A DNA stretch of 64,000 nt from Paraburkholderia sp. PREW-6R (GCF_039621805.1 NZ_CP155073.1:434001-498000), one strand, 5' to 3'. Shown: positions 1 through 10,129, numbered from the stretch's first letter. A program made the numbers and translations. The notes: generated by a model not told the origin, from the sequence alone.

Positions 1-2
1 AG

Positions 3-3000
3 TTCGACGGCTTGTCCCGCGTTTCGCACGTGACGGACGCCACCGACTGGCGCGTCGAGTATCCATTCGTCGTGCTCACGCCGGATACCGAAGCCGAGAT
101 CGCCGGCATGATCAAGGCGTGTTTCGAGTTGGGGCTGACCGTGATTCCGCGTGGAGGCGGCACGGGCTACACGGGCGGCGCAGTGCCGCTCACGCCGTTC
201 TCAGCGGTCATCAACATGGAAAAGCTCGAACAGCTTGGCGCGGTCGAGATGACCGAGCTGCCGGGCGTCGAACGCAAAGTCGCGACCATTTTCTCCGGCG
301 CGGGCGTCGTCACGCGCCGTGTGACCGAAGCGGCCGAGCAGGCCGGTTTCGTGTTCGCGGTGGACCCCACGTCGCTCGACGCGTCTTGCGTGGGCGGTAA
401 CGTCGCGATGAATGCGGGCGGCAAGAAAGCCGTGTTGTGGGGCACGGCGCTCGACAATCTGGCCTGGTGGCGCATGGTCGACCCGGAAGGGAACTGGCTC
501 GAAGTCACGCGCCTCGACCACAACATGGGCAAGATTCACGATATCGAGGTGGCGCATTTCGAACTCAAATGGTTCGACGGCAATTACGCGCCGGGCGAGA
601 AGCTGCTGCGCACCGAGTCGCTCGACATCAAAGGGCGCGTGTTCCGTAAGGAAGGTCTAGGCAAGGACGTCACGGACAAATTTCTCGCGGGTTTGCCGGG
701 CGTGCAGAAAGAGGGCTGCGACGGGCTCATCACGTCTGCTCGCTGGGTGCTGCACAAGATGCCGGCGCATACGCGCACCGTTTGCCTCGAATTCTTCGGC
801 CAGGCACGCGACGCGATTCCGAGCATCGTCGAAATCAAGGATTACCTGTTCGAAACGTCGAAGCAGGGCGGCGCGATTCTCGCGGGCCTCGAACATCTCG
901 ACGAACGCTATCTGCGCGCGGTCGGCTATGCGACCAAGAGCAAACGCAATGCGTTTCCGAAAATGGTGCTGATCGGCGATATTGTCGGCAACGACGCCGA
1001 CGCCGTCGCGCAGGCCACCTCGGAAGTGGTGCGCATGGCCAACGGCAAGAGCGGCGAAGGCTTCGTCGCGGTCAACGCCGAGGCGCGCAAGCGCTTCTGG
1101 CTCGACCGCAGCCGCACCGCCGCGATCGCCAAACACACCAACGCGTTTAAGATCAACGAAGACGTGGTGATCCCGCTCGACCGCATGGGCGAGTACACCG
1201 ACGGCATCGAGCGCATCAATATCGAGTTGTCGATCAAGAACAAGCTGCAACTGGTCGATGCGCTCGAAGCGTTCTTCAAGGGCGGCAAACTGCCGCTCGG
1301 CAAGAGCGACGACGCCAACGAAATCCCAAGCGCCGAATTGCTGGAAGATCGCGTGCAGCAGGCGCTCGATCTGCTCAAGCGCGTGCGCATGCGCTGGGAA
1401 TTCCTGCGAGACAGGCTCGATCTGCCGTTGCGCGAAGCGCAGCACTATCTGGTTGGCCTCGGCTATGAGGGGCTCGCGGAGAAGTTTGCCGATCGCGTCG
1501 ACACGCAAGCGGACGCCACCGTATTTCACATCACGCAGGACAGGACGATCCGCGTGTCGTGGAAACAGGAGATTCGCGCCGAACTCCGGCAGATTTTCAA
1601 TGGCGGGGAGTTCAAGCCGATCCTCGACGAAGCGCAGGCAATCCACAAGAAAGTGTTGCGTGGCCGTGTGTTCGTCGCGCTGCACATGCACGCGGGCGAC
1701 GGCAACGTTCACACGAACCTGCCGGTGAACTCCGACAACTACGAGATGCTGCAAGACGCCCACACGGCGGTGGCGCGCATCATGAAGCTCGCGCGCTCGC
1801 TCGACGGGGTCATTTCCGGCGAGCATGGAATCGGCATCACCAAGCTCGAATTTCTGACCGACGACGAAATCAGCGAATTCCGCAAGTACAAGCAACGCGT
1901 CGATCCGCTTGGCCGCTTCAACGCGGGCAAGCTGCTCGAAGGCGCCGATCTTCGCAATGCCTACACGCCGAGCTTCGGCCTGATGGGCTACGAATCGCTG
2001 ATCATGCAGCAGAGCGACATTGGCGCGATCTCCGAATCGATCAAGGATTGCCTGCGCTGCGGCAAGTGCAAGCCGGTCTGCGCGACTCACGTGCCGCGCG
2101 CGAATCTGCTGTACAGCCCGCGTAACAAGATTCTCGCCACCTCGTTGCTGGTGGAGGCGTTCCTGTATGAGGAGCAGACGCGCCGCGGCGTGTCGATCAA
2201 GCACTGGGACGAATTCAACGACGTCGCCGATCACTGCACCGTCTGCCATAAGTGCGTGACGCCGTGCCCGGTGAAGATCGATTTCGGCGACGTGACGATG
2301 AACATGCGCAACCTGCTGCGCAAGATGGGCAAGAAGAAGTTCAATCCGGGCAACGCGGCCGGCATGTTCTTCCTCAATGCCACCAACCCGCAAACCATCA
2401 ACCTCGCGCGCACGGCGATGATGGGCGTCGGCTACAAGGCGCAGCGCCTCGGCAACGAAGTGCTGAAGAAGTTCGCGAAGAAGCAGACGGCGCACCCGCC
2501 GGCCACCGTGGGCAAGCCGCCGGTCACGCAGCAGGTGATCCACTTCATGAACAAGAAGATGCCGGGCAACCTGCCGAAAAAAACCGCGCGCGCGTTGCTC
2601 GATATCGAGGACAACAAGATCGTCCCGATCATCCGCAATCCGAAAACAACCACGGCCGACACGGAAGCGGTGTTCTACTTTCCAGGCTGCGGTTCAGAGC
2701 GCCTGTTTTCTCAGGTCGGTCTCGCTACGCAAGCGATGCTGTGGGAAGCCGGTGTGCAAACGGTGCTGCCGCCGGGCTATCTGTGCTGCGGCTATCCGCA
2801 GCGCGGCTCGGGCCAGTTCGACAAGGCCGAGCAAATCGTCACGGACAATCGCGTGCTGTTCCACCGCGTCGCCAACACGCTGAACTACCTCGACATCAAG
2901 ACCGTGGTGGTGTCGTGCGGCACGTGCTACGACCAGCTCGCCGGCTACGAATTCGAGAAGATCTTCCCGGGCTGCCGGATCATCGACATTCATGAATTCC

Positions 3001-3575
3001 TGCTGGAAAAGGGCATGAAGCTCGACGGCGTGAACGGCGTGCGCTACATGTACCACGACCCTTGCCACACGCCGATCAAGACGATGGACCCGGTCAAGCT
3101 GGTGAACTCGTTGATGGGTTCCGAGAAAGACGGCTACAAGATCGAGAAGAACGACCGTTGCTGTGGCGAATCCGGCACGCTCGCGGTCACCCGTCCTGAC
3201 ATTTCGACACAAGTGCGTTTCCGCAAGGAAGAGGAAATCCGCAAGGGCGCTGCGAAGCTGCGCGGCATTCCGCTCGTCGCCGAGGCGGGTGCGAACGGGA
3301 TCAATCCGGCCAATGCATCGGCCGGCGCGGCGGGTGCGCCAGAGGGCTCGGTGCTGAAGGCCGGCGACGGCCCGCAGCCGAAGGGCGCCACCGACGTGAA
3401 AATCCTCACGAGCTGCCCGTCCTGCCTGCAAGGCCTGTCGCGCTATAACGACGACGCAGGTATCGAGGCGGATTACATCGTCGTCGAGATGGCCCGCCAC
3501 GTGCTCGGCGAAGACTGGATGGTCGACTACGTGCAGCGGGCGAATAATGGCGGAATCGAGCGCGTGCTGGTTTAA
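3..3575 (+). CDS. FAD-linked oxidase / Fe-S oxidoreductase fusion, D-lactate or glycolate dehydrogenase-like (5' partial)
   Basis: The reading frame is open from the first bases, so the start lies upstream and about 1190 residues are visible. The N-terminal half is a FAD-binding oxidase of the GlcD/Dld type: it has the FAD-binding GGGTGYTGG stretch near residue 50, then GDGNVH near 565 and SGEHGIG near 606. Two 4Fe-4S ferredoxin motifs follow (CLRCGKC near 683, CTVCHKC near 745). The C-terminal part carries CCG-type cysteine motifs ([35 protein letters not shown]), as in GlcF and heterodisulfide-reductase-like subunits. GlcD-like and GlcF-like functions are thus fused, which suggests a membrane-associated 2-hydroxyacid dehydrogenase passing electrons to the quinone pool. 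The substrate cannot be told from sequence; D-lactate or glycolate are likely. A short Ala/Gly-rich linker interrupts the last CCG domain near residue 1100. Confidence 0.85.
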   Translation, partial: FDGLSRVSHVTDATDWRVEYPFVVLTPDTEAEIAGMIKACFELGLTVIPRGGGTGYTGGAVPLTPFSAVINMEKLEQLGAVEMTELPGVERKVATIFSGAGVVTRRVTEAAEQAGFVFAVDPTSLDASCVGGNVAMNAGGKKAVLWGTALDNLAWWRMVDPEGNWLEVTRLDHNMGKIHDIEVAHFELKWFDGNYAPGEKLLRTESLDIKGRVFRKEGLGKDVTDKFLAGLPGVQKEGCDGLITSARWVLHKMPAHTRTVCLEFFGQARDAIPSIVEIKDYLFETSKQGGAILAGLEHLDERYLRAVGYATKSKRNAFPKMVLIGDIVGNDADAVAQATSEVVRMANGKSGEGFVAVNAEARKRFWLDRSRTAAIAKHTNAFKINEDVVIPLDRMGEYTDGIERINIELSIKNKLQLVDALEAFFKGGKLPLGKSDDANEIPSAELLEDRVQQALDLLKRVRMRWEFLRDRLDLPLREAQHYLVGLGYEGLAEKFADRVDTQADATVFHITQDRTIRVSWKQEIRAELRQIFNGGEFKPILDEAQAIHKKVLRGRVFVALHMHAGDGNVHTNLPVNSDNYEMLQDAHTAVARIMKLARSLDGVISGEHGIGITKLEFLTDDEISEFRKYKQRVDPLGRFNAGKLLEGADLRNAYTPSFGLMGYESLIMQQSDIGAISESIKDCLRCGKCKPVCATHVPRANLLYSPRNKILATSLLVEAFLYEEQTRRGVSIKHWDEFNDVADHCTVCHKCVTPCPVKIDFGDVTMNMRNLLRKMGKKKFNPGNAAGMFFLNATNPQTINLARTAMMGVGYKAQRLGNEVLKKFAKKQTAHPPATVGKPPVTQQVIHFMNKKMPGNLPKKTARALLDIEDNKIVPIIRNPKTTTADTEAVFYFPGCGSERLFSQVGLATQAMLWEAGVQTVLPPGYLCCGYPQRGSGQFDKAEQIVTDNRVLFHRVANTLNYLDIKTVVVSCGTCYDQLAGYEFEKIFPGCRIIDIHEFLLEKGMKLDGVNGVRYMYHDPCHTPIKTMDPVKLVNSLMGSEKDGYKIEKNDRCCGESGTLAVTRPDISTQVRFRKEEEIRKGAAKLRGIPLVAEAGANGINPANASAGAAGAPEGSVLKAGDGPQPKGATDVKILTSCPSCLQGLSRYNDDAGIEADYIVVEMARHVLGEDWMVDYVQRANNGGIERVLV

Positions 3576-3609
3576 TGGCACGACTGACGATTTTTGCCTG
3601 AGGTCGACG

Positions 3610-4041
3610 ATGGATTGCGTTTTTTGCCGTGAAGATGGCGGCGATGTGCTGTGGCAGGACGACAGGCTGCGCGTCGTCCTCGCCGACGAACACGATTACC
3701 CGGGCTTTTGCCGCGTCATCTGGAATGGTCACATTGCTGAGTTTTCGGATCTCGACGGAAACGATCGCGATCACGTGATGAAGGCGGTGTATGCAGTGGA
3801 ACGCGCGATGCGGCGCGTCCTTCATCCGGTAAAGGTGAATCTGGCGAGCCTCGGCAACCAGGTACCCCACGTGCATTGGCATGTGATTCCGCGTTTTTCG
3901 AACGACGCTCATTTCCCGCTGCCCATCTGGGCGCCCCGCCAGCGCACCGTTTCCGAAGCCATGCTGTCGTCGCGGCGCGCGCAGGCCACGTTGCTGCGCG
4001 AAGCGGTGCGGCAGGAAATCGGGCAGGCTTTCAACAATTGA
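3610..4041 (+). CDS. HIT family nucleotide-binding hydrolase
   Basis: A 143-residue histidine-triad protein. The HIT signature HVHWH (His87, His89, His91) sits in the expected position after the core sheet; HIT proteins hydrolyse nucleotide phosphoramidates or dinucleoside polyphosphates through the middle histidine. An N-terminal CVFC pair (residues 3-6) may bind zinc, as in some HIT proteins. I chose the ATG at 3610 because a GAGG ribosome site lies six bases upstream; the frame is open further up to 3547, but that would overlap the preceding gene and add residues not typical of the family. It follows the FAD/Fe-S gene by 34 bases and may be cotranscribed. The physiological substrate is unknown. 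Confidence 0.85.
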   Translation: MDCVFCREDGGDVLWQDDRLRVVLADEHDYPGFCRVIWNGHIAEFSDLDGNDRDHVMKAVYAVERAMRRVLHPVKVNLASLGNQVPHVHWHVIPRFSNDAHFPLPIWAPRQRTVSEAMLSSRRAQATLLREAVRQEIGQAFNN

Positions 4042-4123
4042 GCGCATTGAGCTGCTCGCTTCACGCCAGACCTGCCGGCCGCAACGGCTCCGCCAGGTCC
4101 GGCGTTTTCCCAAAGGCCACATC

Positions 4124-4537
4124 ATGAGCGGATTGACTCCCGATACCCCGGTGCCGACGGGCGTCGTCGTACATTCGAAGTCGCGCGTACTCGAACTTCA
4201 ATACGCGAACGGCGAATCGTACCGTCTGCCGTTCGAATTGCTGCGCGTGTATTCGCCGTCGGCGGAAGTGCAGGGCCACGGGCCCGGCCAGGAGACGCTG
4301 CAAACCGGCAAGCGCGAAGTGACGATCACGTTGATCGAGGGCGTCGGCAATTACGCGCTGCAGCCGACTTTCTCCGACGGGCACAGCACCGGCATCTATT
4401 CGTGGGACCTGCTTTACGACATGGCCGTGCGCCAGGACGAACTCTGGCGCGACTATCTCGCCAGGCTGGCAGCGGCCGGCGTCGAACGCGACAGGCCGAT
4501 GGCGCCGGCCGCGGCTGCGCATGGCCACTGTCACTGA
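4124..4537 (+). CDS. DUF971 domain protein
   Basis: A 137-residue protein that matches the DUF971 (GBBH-like) family in its pattern: an early strand pair ([21 protein letters not shown]), a central loop, then the [19 protein letters not shown] segment typical of this fold. The domain also occurs at the N terminus of gamma-butyrobetaine hydroxylase, and stand-alone bacterial copies often lie near Fe-S or quinone genes. Here it directly precedes ubiE by 67 bases. The C terminus is Ala-rich and ends in HGHCH, a short His/Cys cluster that could bind a metal. No biochemical function can be assigned. Confidence 0.8.
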   Translation: MSGLTPDTPVPTGVVVHSKSRVLELQYANGESYRLPFELLRVYSPSAEVQGHGPGQETLQTGKREVTITLIEGVGNYALQPTFSDGHSTGIYSWDLLYDMAVRQDELWRDYLARLAAAGVERDRPMAPAAAAHGHCH

Positions 4538-4604
4538 TACGATTCGCCCTGACCGCCGCGCTAATGCGGCGCAACATTTCAGAATACGCGAAAGGACGAG
4601 CGCG

Positions 4605-5336
4605 ATGAGCAAAACCCACTTCGGCTTTCAGTCGGTCGACGAACAGGAAAAAGCACAGAAGGTGGCAGGCGTATTCCACTCGGTCGCCGCCAACTACGAC
4701 TTGATGAACGACCTGATGTCGGGCGGCCTGCACCGGGCGTGGAAGATGTTCACGATCGCCCAGGCCAACGTGCGGCCGGGCTACAAGGTGCTCGACATCG
4801 CGGGCGGCACGGGCGACCTGTCGAAGGCGTTCGCGAAGCAGGCCGGTGCAACGGGCGAAGTCTGGCATACGGACATTAACGAATCCATGCTGCGCGTGGG
4901 CCGCGACCGCCTGCTGGACAAGGGTGTGATCACGCCGGCGCTGCTGTGCGACGCCGAGAGGATTCCCTTTCCGGACAATTACTTCGACGTGGTCACGGTG
5001 GCATTCGGCTTGCGGAACATGACGCACAAGGACGTCGCACTCGCCGAGATGCGCCGCGTGCTGAAGCCGGCGGGCAAACTGCTGGTGCTGGAATTTTCGA
5101 AGGTGTGGGATCCGCTCAAGAAGGTCTACGACGTCTATTCTTTCAAGGTGCTGCCGTGGCTGGGGGAGCGCTTCGCGAAAGACGCCGAAAGCTACCAGTA
5201 CCTCGCGGAATCGATCCGCATGCATCCCGATCAGGAAACTTTAAAAACAATGATGGAACAAGCAGGCCTGGACGGCGTCAAATATTACAATTTGTCAGCT
5301 GGCGTGGTAGCTTTACACGTGGGGACCAAATACTAG
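4605..5336 (+). CDS. ubiE: Demethylmenaquinone/ubiquinone C-methyltransferase UbiE
   Basis: A 243-residue SAM-dependent C-methyltransferase that methylates the benzoquinol ring in ubiquinone biosynthesis (and menaquinone where made). The N terminus has the UbiE-specific [21 protein letters not shown] signature (residues about 23-43). SAM motif I is [12 protein letters not shown] near residue 62, and the second family signature [10 protein letters not shown] lies near 137. The ATG at 4605 is preceded by an AAGGA site about ten bases upstream; upstream in-frame codons lack family similarity. It opens a ubiE-(Tim44)-ubiJ-ubiB cluster; in E. coli ubiE, ubiJ and ubiB are adjacent. Function is confident. 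Confidence 0.97.
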   Translation: MSKTHFGFQSVDEQEKAQKVAGVFHSVAANYDLMNDLMSGGLHRAWKMFTIAQANVRPGYKVLDIAGGTGDLSKAFAKQAGATGEVWHTDINESMLRVGRDRLLDKGVITPALLCDAERIPFPDNYFDVVTVAFGLRNMTHKDVALAEMRRVLKPAGKLLVLEFSKVWDPLKKVYDVYSFKVLPWLGERFAKDAESYQYLAESIRMHPDQETLKTMMEQAGLDGVKYYNLSAGVVALHVGTKY

Positions 5337-5374
5337 GGTCTCTAACCCATCGATTTTTAAAGGAAAGTACGAAA

Positions 5375-6373
5375 ATGTCCGATTCGAACGTGTTATCTCT
5401 CCGTAAGGTTTCGGGGTCATTGGTGAGAAGAATCGGACTGATCGCGATGGTCGGCCTGATCATGGCGGGTTCTCTCGCCTCGCTGGACGCCGAAGCACGC
5501 CGCATGGGCGGTGGCCGCAGTTTCGGCCGCCAGTCGAATACGGTTCAGCAGCAGCATCAGGCTACGCCGTCGCAGTCTTTCCAGAACAATCAGGCCACGC
5601 AGCAGCGTGCACAGCCCGCGCCTGCGCCCACGCCGGCGCCCGTTGCGCAGCCGAACCGTTCACGCTGGCTTGGGCCGATCGCCGGCCTCGCCGCCGGGCT
5701 GGGCATTGCCGCGCTGTTGTCGCACTTTGGACTGGGCGGCGCGTTTGCGGGCGCAATGGCCAATATCATCGTGATCGCCGTCATCGCCATGATCGCAATC
5801 TGGCTGATCCGGCGCTTCCTCGGCCGAAAGCGCGATGCGTCGCAACCGGCGTATGCAACCGGCGCAACGTCGTTCAATTCGGGCAGCACGAGCTATCCGC
5901 AGGAGCCACGCTACAGCGCGCCGTCCAGTGGCTCGTATCTCGAGCCGCAAGGCAGTTCGCAGAGCACGCCGACGGCATTCGCCACGCCTTCCGTGCCCGC
6001 CGGGTTTGATTCGGAAGCGTTCCTGCGCAACGCGAAGGTCTATTTCGTGCGCTTGCAGGCCGCATGGGACGTGGGCAACATGGAAGATATTCGCCAGTTC
6101 ACCACGCCGGAAATGTTCGCCGAGGTGAGAGTGGACCTGTCGTCGCGCGGCACGGAATCGAACCAGACCGACGTGGTGCAGTTGAACGCCGAATTGCTCG
6201 GCGTCGAAGAGCGCGCGAGCGAGTACTTTGCCAGCGTGCGTTTTTCAGGGCTGATCCGCGAAGTGCCGGGCGCGCCGGCGGAGCCGTTCGTCGAGGTCTG
6301 GAATCTGTCGAAGGCGAACCGTGCCGGTGAAGGCTGGCTGCTGGCTGGCATCCAGCAGGTGACCCAGCATTGA
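5375..6373 (+). CDS. Tim44-like domain membrane protein
   Basis: A 332-residue protein with an N-terminal hydrophobic signal or anchor (residues about 18-35), a Gln/Pro/Ala-rich linker (about 45-95), two closely spaced transmembrane segments (about 98-145) ending in a basic RRFLGRKR stop-transfer, a second Ser/Pro-rich linker, and a C-terminal Tim44-like domain of about 125 residues (from about 210). An AAGGAAAG ribosome site precedes the ATG at 5375. It sits 38 bases after ubiE and before ubiJ-ubiB. In mitochondria the Tim44 domain binds cardiolipin membranes; in bacteria its role is unclear. Position suggests, but does not prove, a link to membrane-bound quinone synthesis. Confidence 0.85.
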   Translation: MSDSNVLSLRKVSGSLVRRIGLIAMVGLIMAGSLASLDAEARRMGGGRSFGRQSNTVQQQHQATPSQSFQNNQATQQRAQPAPAPTPAPVAQPNRSRWLGPIAGLAAGLGIAALLSHFGLGGAFAGAMANIIVIAVIAMIAIWLIRRFLGRKRDASQPAYATGATSFNSGSTSYPQEPRYSAPSSGSYLEPQGSSQSTPTAFATPSVPAGFDSEAFLRNAKVYFVRLQAAWDVGNMEDIRQFTTPEMFAEVRVDLSSRGTESNQTDVVQLNAELLGVEERASEYFASVRFSGLIREVPGAPAEPFVEVWNLSKANRAGEGWLLAGIQQVTQH

Positions 6374-6502
6374 CGCGCGGCTGGAACGCCGCGAAGCCGA
6401 TTGCGTAACGGCGTCAGCACGACTTTTCCTGTTCCGCTTTCCGGTGCAATGTTGGCCGTTCGGCATAGCGGGCCGCGAAGCGAACGGACGTTACAATAGG
6501 AA

Positions 6503-6535
6503 CCCGCGCGAGCACCTCGCTCGCGCGGGTTTTTT
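6503..6535 (+). terminator. Rho-independent terminator or attenuator just before ubiJ
   Basis: Perfect 10-bp stem (6503-6512 with 6520-6529, CCCGCGCGAG) with a 7-base loop, followed by six T residues. It ends 13 bases before the ubiJ start codon, leaving no room for a promoter between hairpin and gene. A TACAAT hexamer lies at 6492-6497 just upstream. It may end the ubiE-Tim44 transcript while partly reading through, or attenuate ubiJ-ubiB. Confidence 0.7.
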
Positions 6536-6548
6536 CTTGCCACTCTCA

Positions 6549-7193
6549 ATGACTCTCGCCGCCAAGCCTTTTGCCGCCGCTGTCAATCATCTGCTCGCCC
6601 GCGAGTCGTGGGCTCGTGAGCGCCTTGCTCCGTATGCCGGCAAGACCGCCCGGCTCTCGTGCCCGCCGGTCGTCCTCACGCTGCTGGTGCAGCCGGACGG
6701 CTATCTGAGCGCAGTCGGCGAGAGCGAGGCGCGGCAGGTCGACGTGACGATCACCGTGCCGTCGGAGGCGCTGCCGGCCTTCGTGCAGGGCGGCCAGGCC
6801 GCTGTGATGAAGCACGTGAAGATCGAGGGCGACGCCGAGTTCGCCACCACCATCGCGAAACTCGCCGAGCATCTGCGTTGGGAGCCGGAAGAAGACCTGG
6901 CGAAGTTCATCGGCGACGGACCGGCATGGCGAGTCGCGTCGGTCGTGCGAACGGTGGGTGAGCACGTGCAGCGCACCGGGCGCAATCTGCTCGATACCGC
7001 CGCCGAGTATCTGCTCGACGAAAACCCGCAACTGGTGCGGCGCGCAGCGCTCGACGACTTCAACGCCGAGCTGGCCCGTGCGCGTGACACGCTGGCGCGC
7101 GTGGAGAAGCGAATCGAGCGTCTCGAACAGAAGGTCGAAGCCCACGGCGCCAATGCGTCGGGCGGCGCCGCCACGTCGCGCGGCACGCGCTAG
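6549..7193 (+). CDS. ubiJ: Ubiquinone biosynthesis accessory factor UbiJ (SCP2 domain)
   Basis: A 214-residue protein with an N-terminal SCP2 sterol-carrier-like domain (residues about 15-115) and a C-terminal helical, charged region (about 170-205) likely to form a coiled coil. UbiJ binds ubiquinone intermediates in the soluble Ubi complex together with UbiK in E. coli. Identification rests on the SCP2-plus-coiled-coil architecture and its position between ubiE and ubiB. The ATG at 6549 begins the conserved-looking MTLAAKPFAAAVNHLL; no good Shine-Dalgarno is visible, since the preceding bases are the U-tract of a hairpin. It is followed by ubiB after 15 bases. Confidence 0.88.
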   Translation: MTLAAKPFAAAVNHLLARESWARERLAPYAGKTARLSCPPVVLTLLVQPDGYLSAVGESEARQVDVTITVPSEALPAFVQGGQAAVMKHVKIEGDAEFATTIAKLAEHLRWEPEEDLAKFIGDGPAWRVASVVRTVGEHVQRTGRNLLDTAAEYLLDENPQLVRRAALDDFNAELARARDTLARVEKRIERLEQKVEAHGANASGGAATSRGTR

Positions 7194-7208
7194 TCACCGG
7201 GCACAACC

Positions 7209-8786
7209 ATGCGTTTTCTGCGTTTCCTCAAGATTTTTTTCACGGTTATCCGCTTCGGTCTCGATGAGATGATGCTCAGCCGCGTCAACGACCGGCGCGT
7301 GCGTCTGCTGCTGCGCATCACCACGATCGGCCGCAAGTTCGACGCGCCGCCGGGAGTGCGGCTGCGGCTCGCGCTCGAAAGTCTCGGGCCTATTTTCGTC
7401 AAGTTCGGCCAGGTGTTGTCCACACGCCGTGACCTGCTGCCGGTCGACATCGCCAACGAACTCGCGAAGCTTCAGGATCAGGTGCCGCCGTTCGACTCGG
7501 CGGTGGCGATCGGGCTGGTCGAGAAGTCGCTCGGCGCGCCCGTTGACGTGCTGTTCGACGATTTCGAGCGGGTGCCCGTGGCGAGCGCGTCGATTGCGCA
7601 GGTCCACTTTGCGAAGGTCAAGGCCGGGCAGCACGCGGGCAAGGCGGTCGCCGTGAAGGTGCTGCGCCCGAACATGCTGCCTGTGATCGATTCCGACCTT
7701 GCGCTGTTGCGCGACATCGCCGTCTGGGCCGAGCGGTTATGGGCGGACGGCAAGCGCCTGAAGCCGCGTGAAGTGGTCGCCGAATTCGACAAATACCTGC
7801 ACGACGAACTCGACCTGATGCGCGAGGCCGCCAACGGCAGCCAGTTGCGCCGCAACTTTGCCGGACTCGACCTGCTGCTCGTGCCGGAGATGTACTGGGA
7901 ATTCTGCACGCCCACGGTGCTCGTGATGGAGCGCATGGTCGGCGTGCCGATCAGCCAGGTCGAAACGCTGCGCGCGGCGGGCGTCGATATTCCGAAGCTG
8001 GCGCGTGAAGGCGTCGAAATATTCTTCACGCAGGTGTTTCGCGACGGTTTTTTCCACGCGGACATGCACCCCGGCAATATTCAGGTGAGCCTCGCGCCGG
8101 AAACCTTCGGCCGATATATCGCGCTGGACTTCGGAATTATCGGCGCGCTGTCGGACTTCGATAAGAACTACCTCGCGCAAAACTTCCTCGCGTTCTTCAA
8201 GCGCGACTACCACCGGGTCGCCACGCTGCATCTGGAGTCGGGCTGGGTGCCGCCCAACACCCGCGTCGAGGAACTGGAAAGCGCGATCCGCGCGGTCTGC
8301 GAGCCGTATTTCGATCGCGCGCTGAAAGACATTTCGCTCGGCCAGGTGCTGATGCGGCTTTTTTCGACGTCGCGGCGCTTCAATGTCGAAATCCAGCCAC
8401 AACTCGTATTGCTGCAAAAGACCATGCTCAACGTGGAAGGGCTCGGTCGCTCGCTCGATCCCGAACTGGATTTGTGGAAAACCGCCAAGCCTTATCTCGA
8501 ACGCTGGATGAACGAGCAGATTGGTCTGCGCGGCTGGTATGAGCGGTTGAAGATCGAGGCGCCGCAGTGGTCCAAGACGCTGCCGCAGCTGCCGCGGCTC
8601 ATCCACCACGCGCTGGCCGAGCGTCACAACATGACCCGTGGCGGGAACGACGAGATGATTCGCCAGATCCTGCTCGAGCAGAAGCGCACCAACCGGCTGC
8701 TGCAAGGCTTGCTGCTGTTCGGCGTGGCAGTCGGCGTGGGCGTGGTGCTCGCGCGGGTGTTTCTCGCGTTCGCGTACGGCGGCTAG
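7209..8786 (+). CDS. ubiB: UbiB, ABC1/ADCK-type atypical kinase-like ubiquinone factor
   Basis: A 525-residue UbiB/ABC1/ADCK-family protein needed for ubiquinone biosynthesis; it acts as an ATPase that promotes access to membrane-bound quinone intermediates rather than as an ordinary kinase. Visible motifs are KxGQ (VKFGQ near residue 64), the Ala-rich nucleotide loop SIAQVHFA, the catalytic-loop equivalent HADMHPGN near 284 and the metal-binding LDFGIIG near 306. A hydrophobic C-terminal segment (about 496-520) matches the membrane anchor of bacterial UbiB. It lies 15 bases after ubiJ and is probably cotranscribed. Length is close to the family norm (about 525-550). Confidence 0.96.
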   Translation: MRFLRFLKIFFTVIRFGLDEMMLSRVNDRRVRLLLRITTIGRKFDAPPGVRLRLALESLGPIFVKFGQVLSTRRDLLPVDIANELAKLQDQVPPFDSAVAIGLVEKSLGAPVDVLFDDFERVPVASASIAQVHFAKVKAGQHAGKAVAVKVLRPNMLPVIDSDLALLRDIAVWAERLWADGKRLKPREVVAEFDKYLHDELDLMREAANGSQLRRNFAGLDLLLVPEMYWEFCTPTVLVMERMVGVPISQVETLRAAGVDIPKLAREGVEIFFTQVFRDGFFHADMHPGNIQVSLAPETFGRYIALDFGIIGALSDFDKNYLAQNFLAFFKRDYHRVATLHLESGWVPPNTRVEELESAIRAVCEPYFDRALKDISLGQVLMRLFSTSRRFNVEIQPQLVLLQKTMLNVEGLGRSLDPELDLWKTAKPYLERWMNEQIGLRGWYERLKIEAPQWSKTLPQLPRLIHHALAERHNMTRGGNDEMIRQILLEQKRTNRLLQGLLLFGVAVGVGVVLARVFLAFAYGG

Positions 8787-8828
8787 GCCCGCGTCCGCCT
8801 GCGTCACCCTGTTCCTGCGAGGTATGCA

Positions 8829-9452
8829 ATGAGCGATCCGATCGAGCCTTCCGCAACAGATTTCACGACTCGCGATCCGGATTCGCCCGCGTTCTGGGAC
8901 GAGCGTTTCGAGCGCCGTTTCATGCCGTGGGACCAGGCCGGCGTGCCATCGGCATTTCAGGCGTTTGCTTCGCGTCACAGTGGCGCGGCAGTGCTGATTC
9001 CCGGTTGCGGAAGCGCGTACGAGGCGCTCTGGCTGGCCGGGCAGGGTAGCCCCGTCAAGGCAATCGACTTTTCGCCGGCTGCGGTTGCGGCGGCGCGTGA
9101 ACAACTGGGTGCGCAGTATGCACACCTCGTCGAGCAGGCCGATTTTTTTGCTTTCGAGCCGCCGTTCGAGCCGGCATGGGTCTATGAGCGCGCGTTTCTT
9201 TGCGCGTTGCCGCCAGGCCGGCGGACCGATTACGCGCGGCGCATGGCCGAACTCGTGCCGAAAGGCGCATTGCTCGCGGGATTCTTTTTCTTCGGGGCCA
9301 CGCGGAAGGGTCCGCCTTTCGGTATCGAACGCGCCGAACTCGACGCGCTGCTCACGCCGTATTTCGACCTGATCGAAGACGAAGCGGTGAACGACTCGAT
9401 TCCCGTATTTGCTGGACGTGAGCGCTGGCTCACATGGCGGCGGCGCGGGTAA
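8829..9452 (+). CDS. TPMT-family SAM-dependent methyltransferase
   Basis: A 207-residue class I methyltransferase of the thiopurine S-methyltransferase family. The family N-terminal signature FWDERF...MPWDQAGVPSAF is present (residues about 19-39), followed by SAM motif I LIPGCGSAYEALWLA (near 57) and ERAFLCALPPGRR (near 120), which replaces the usual DR(G/A)ALVALP. Bacterial members methylate thiols, tellurite/selenite or unknown small molecules. A GCGAGG ribosome site lies about six bases before the ATG. It follows ubiB by 42 bases; the substrate here is unknown and a role in quinone metabolism is not implied. Confidence 0.82.
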   Translation: MSDPIEPSATDFTTRDPDSPAFWDERFERRFMPWDQAGVPSAFQAFASRHSGAAVLIPGCGSAYEALWLAGQGSPVKAIDFSPAAVAAAREQLGAQYAHLVEQADFFAFEPPFEPAWVYERAFLCALPPGRRTDYARRMAELVPKGALLAGFFFFGATRKGPPFGIERAELDALLTPYFDLIEDEAVNDSIPVFAGRERWLTWRRRG

Positions 9453-9600
9453 GGCCGCGCGTCGCGCCCGCTGCTCCCGGGATCGGCGTGCTTCCCCGGT
9501 CAGGTCGGACTTGATTCGACCAACGCCGCCCTCATTTAAGCGGCGGGCGGCTGCGCGGAATGTTCGCCCCCAAAAACCGGGGTGGGATATTGTTTGCGGC

Positions 9601-9606
9601 TATAAT
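9601..9606 (+). promoter_or_regulatory. Candidate -10 box (TATAAT) upstream of the FmdB gene
   Basis: A perfect TATAAT hexamer lies 47 bases before the FmdB start in a locally AT-richer stretch, after the preceding gene has ended. No convincing -35 hexamer is seen at 16-18 bases. It would be the start point for the FmdB-DUF502-aspS group. Confidence 0.45.
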
Positions 9607-9652
9607 TCAAGGCTTTGCAAGCGTTTATCAGATTTCAGTAGGGAAAAGGATC

Positions 9653-10057
9653 ATGCCGATCTACGCTTATCGTTGTGAGTCATGCGGCTTCGGGAAGGAC
9701 GTCCTTCAGAAGATGAGCGACCCGCAGTTGACGCAATGTCCCGAATGCGGGAAAGACACGTTTCGCAAACAGGTGACGGCTGCGGGCTTTCAGTTGAAGG
9801 GCTCGGGGTGGTACGTCACGGATTTCCGCGGCGGCAATAGCGGCGCTGCCGCGGCGGCCAAGCCGGACGCGGACGGCGCGTCGAATGGAAATGCTGGCGG
9901 TGCCGGCGAGAAAGCCGCCGCCAATGGCGAGAGCGCCAAATCCGACGCGGCACCGGCCAGTAGCACGGCTGCGGCGGGTTCGTCGGCCGCCTCGGCTGCG
10001 CCGGCAACGCCCGCGGCCGCACCGGCCGCTTCAGGCGGCTCCGGCAGCGGCTCGTAG
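9653..10057 (+). CDS. FmdB-type zinc-ribbon protein
   Basis: A 134-residue protein whose first 50 residues are an FmdB/CxxC_CXXC_SSSS zinc ribbon: MPIYAYRCESCG, then CPECG, giving two CxxC pairs. The segment GFQLKGSGWYVTDFRGG follows, as is typical. The last 80 residues are low-complexity Ala/Gly/Ser/Asn. An AAAGGA site sits two bases before the ATG at 9653. The frame is open upstream but that part shows no family features. The family name comes from a formamidase regulator, but most bacterial copies have no known function. In Burkholderiaceae it commonly precedes DUF502 and aspS, as here. Confidence 0.9.
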   Translation: MPIYAYRCESCGFGKDVLQKMSDPQLTQCPECGKDTFRKQVTAAGFQLKGSGWYVTDFRGGNSGAAAAAKPDADGASNGNAGGAGEKAAANGESAKSDAAPASSTAAAGSSAASAAPATPAAAPAASGGSGSGS

Positions 10058-10129
10058 GAATGCCGCCCTGCGGGGCGGCGCATACGCCGCGCAACCGGCC
10101 TCGGGCCGCGCGGCTTTCTGGCGGTACAC

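Noticed and set aside
657..2543. Long antisense open frame of 628 codons opposite the FAD/Fe-S gene
   Set aside because: The plus-strand frame has clear domain motifs; the antisense product is His/Arg/Ala-rich and is expected from high-GC codon bias.
4946..5374. N-terminal extension of the Tim44 protein into ubiE
   Set aside because: This part is ubiE in another frame; the ATG at 5375 has a good ribosome site and starts a membrane signal.
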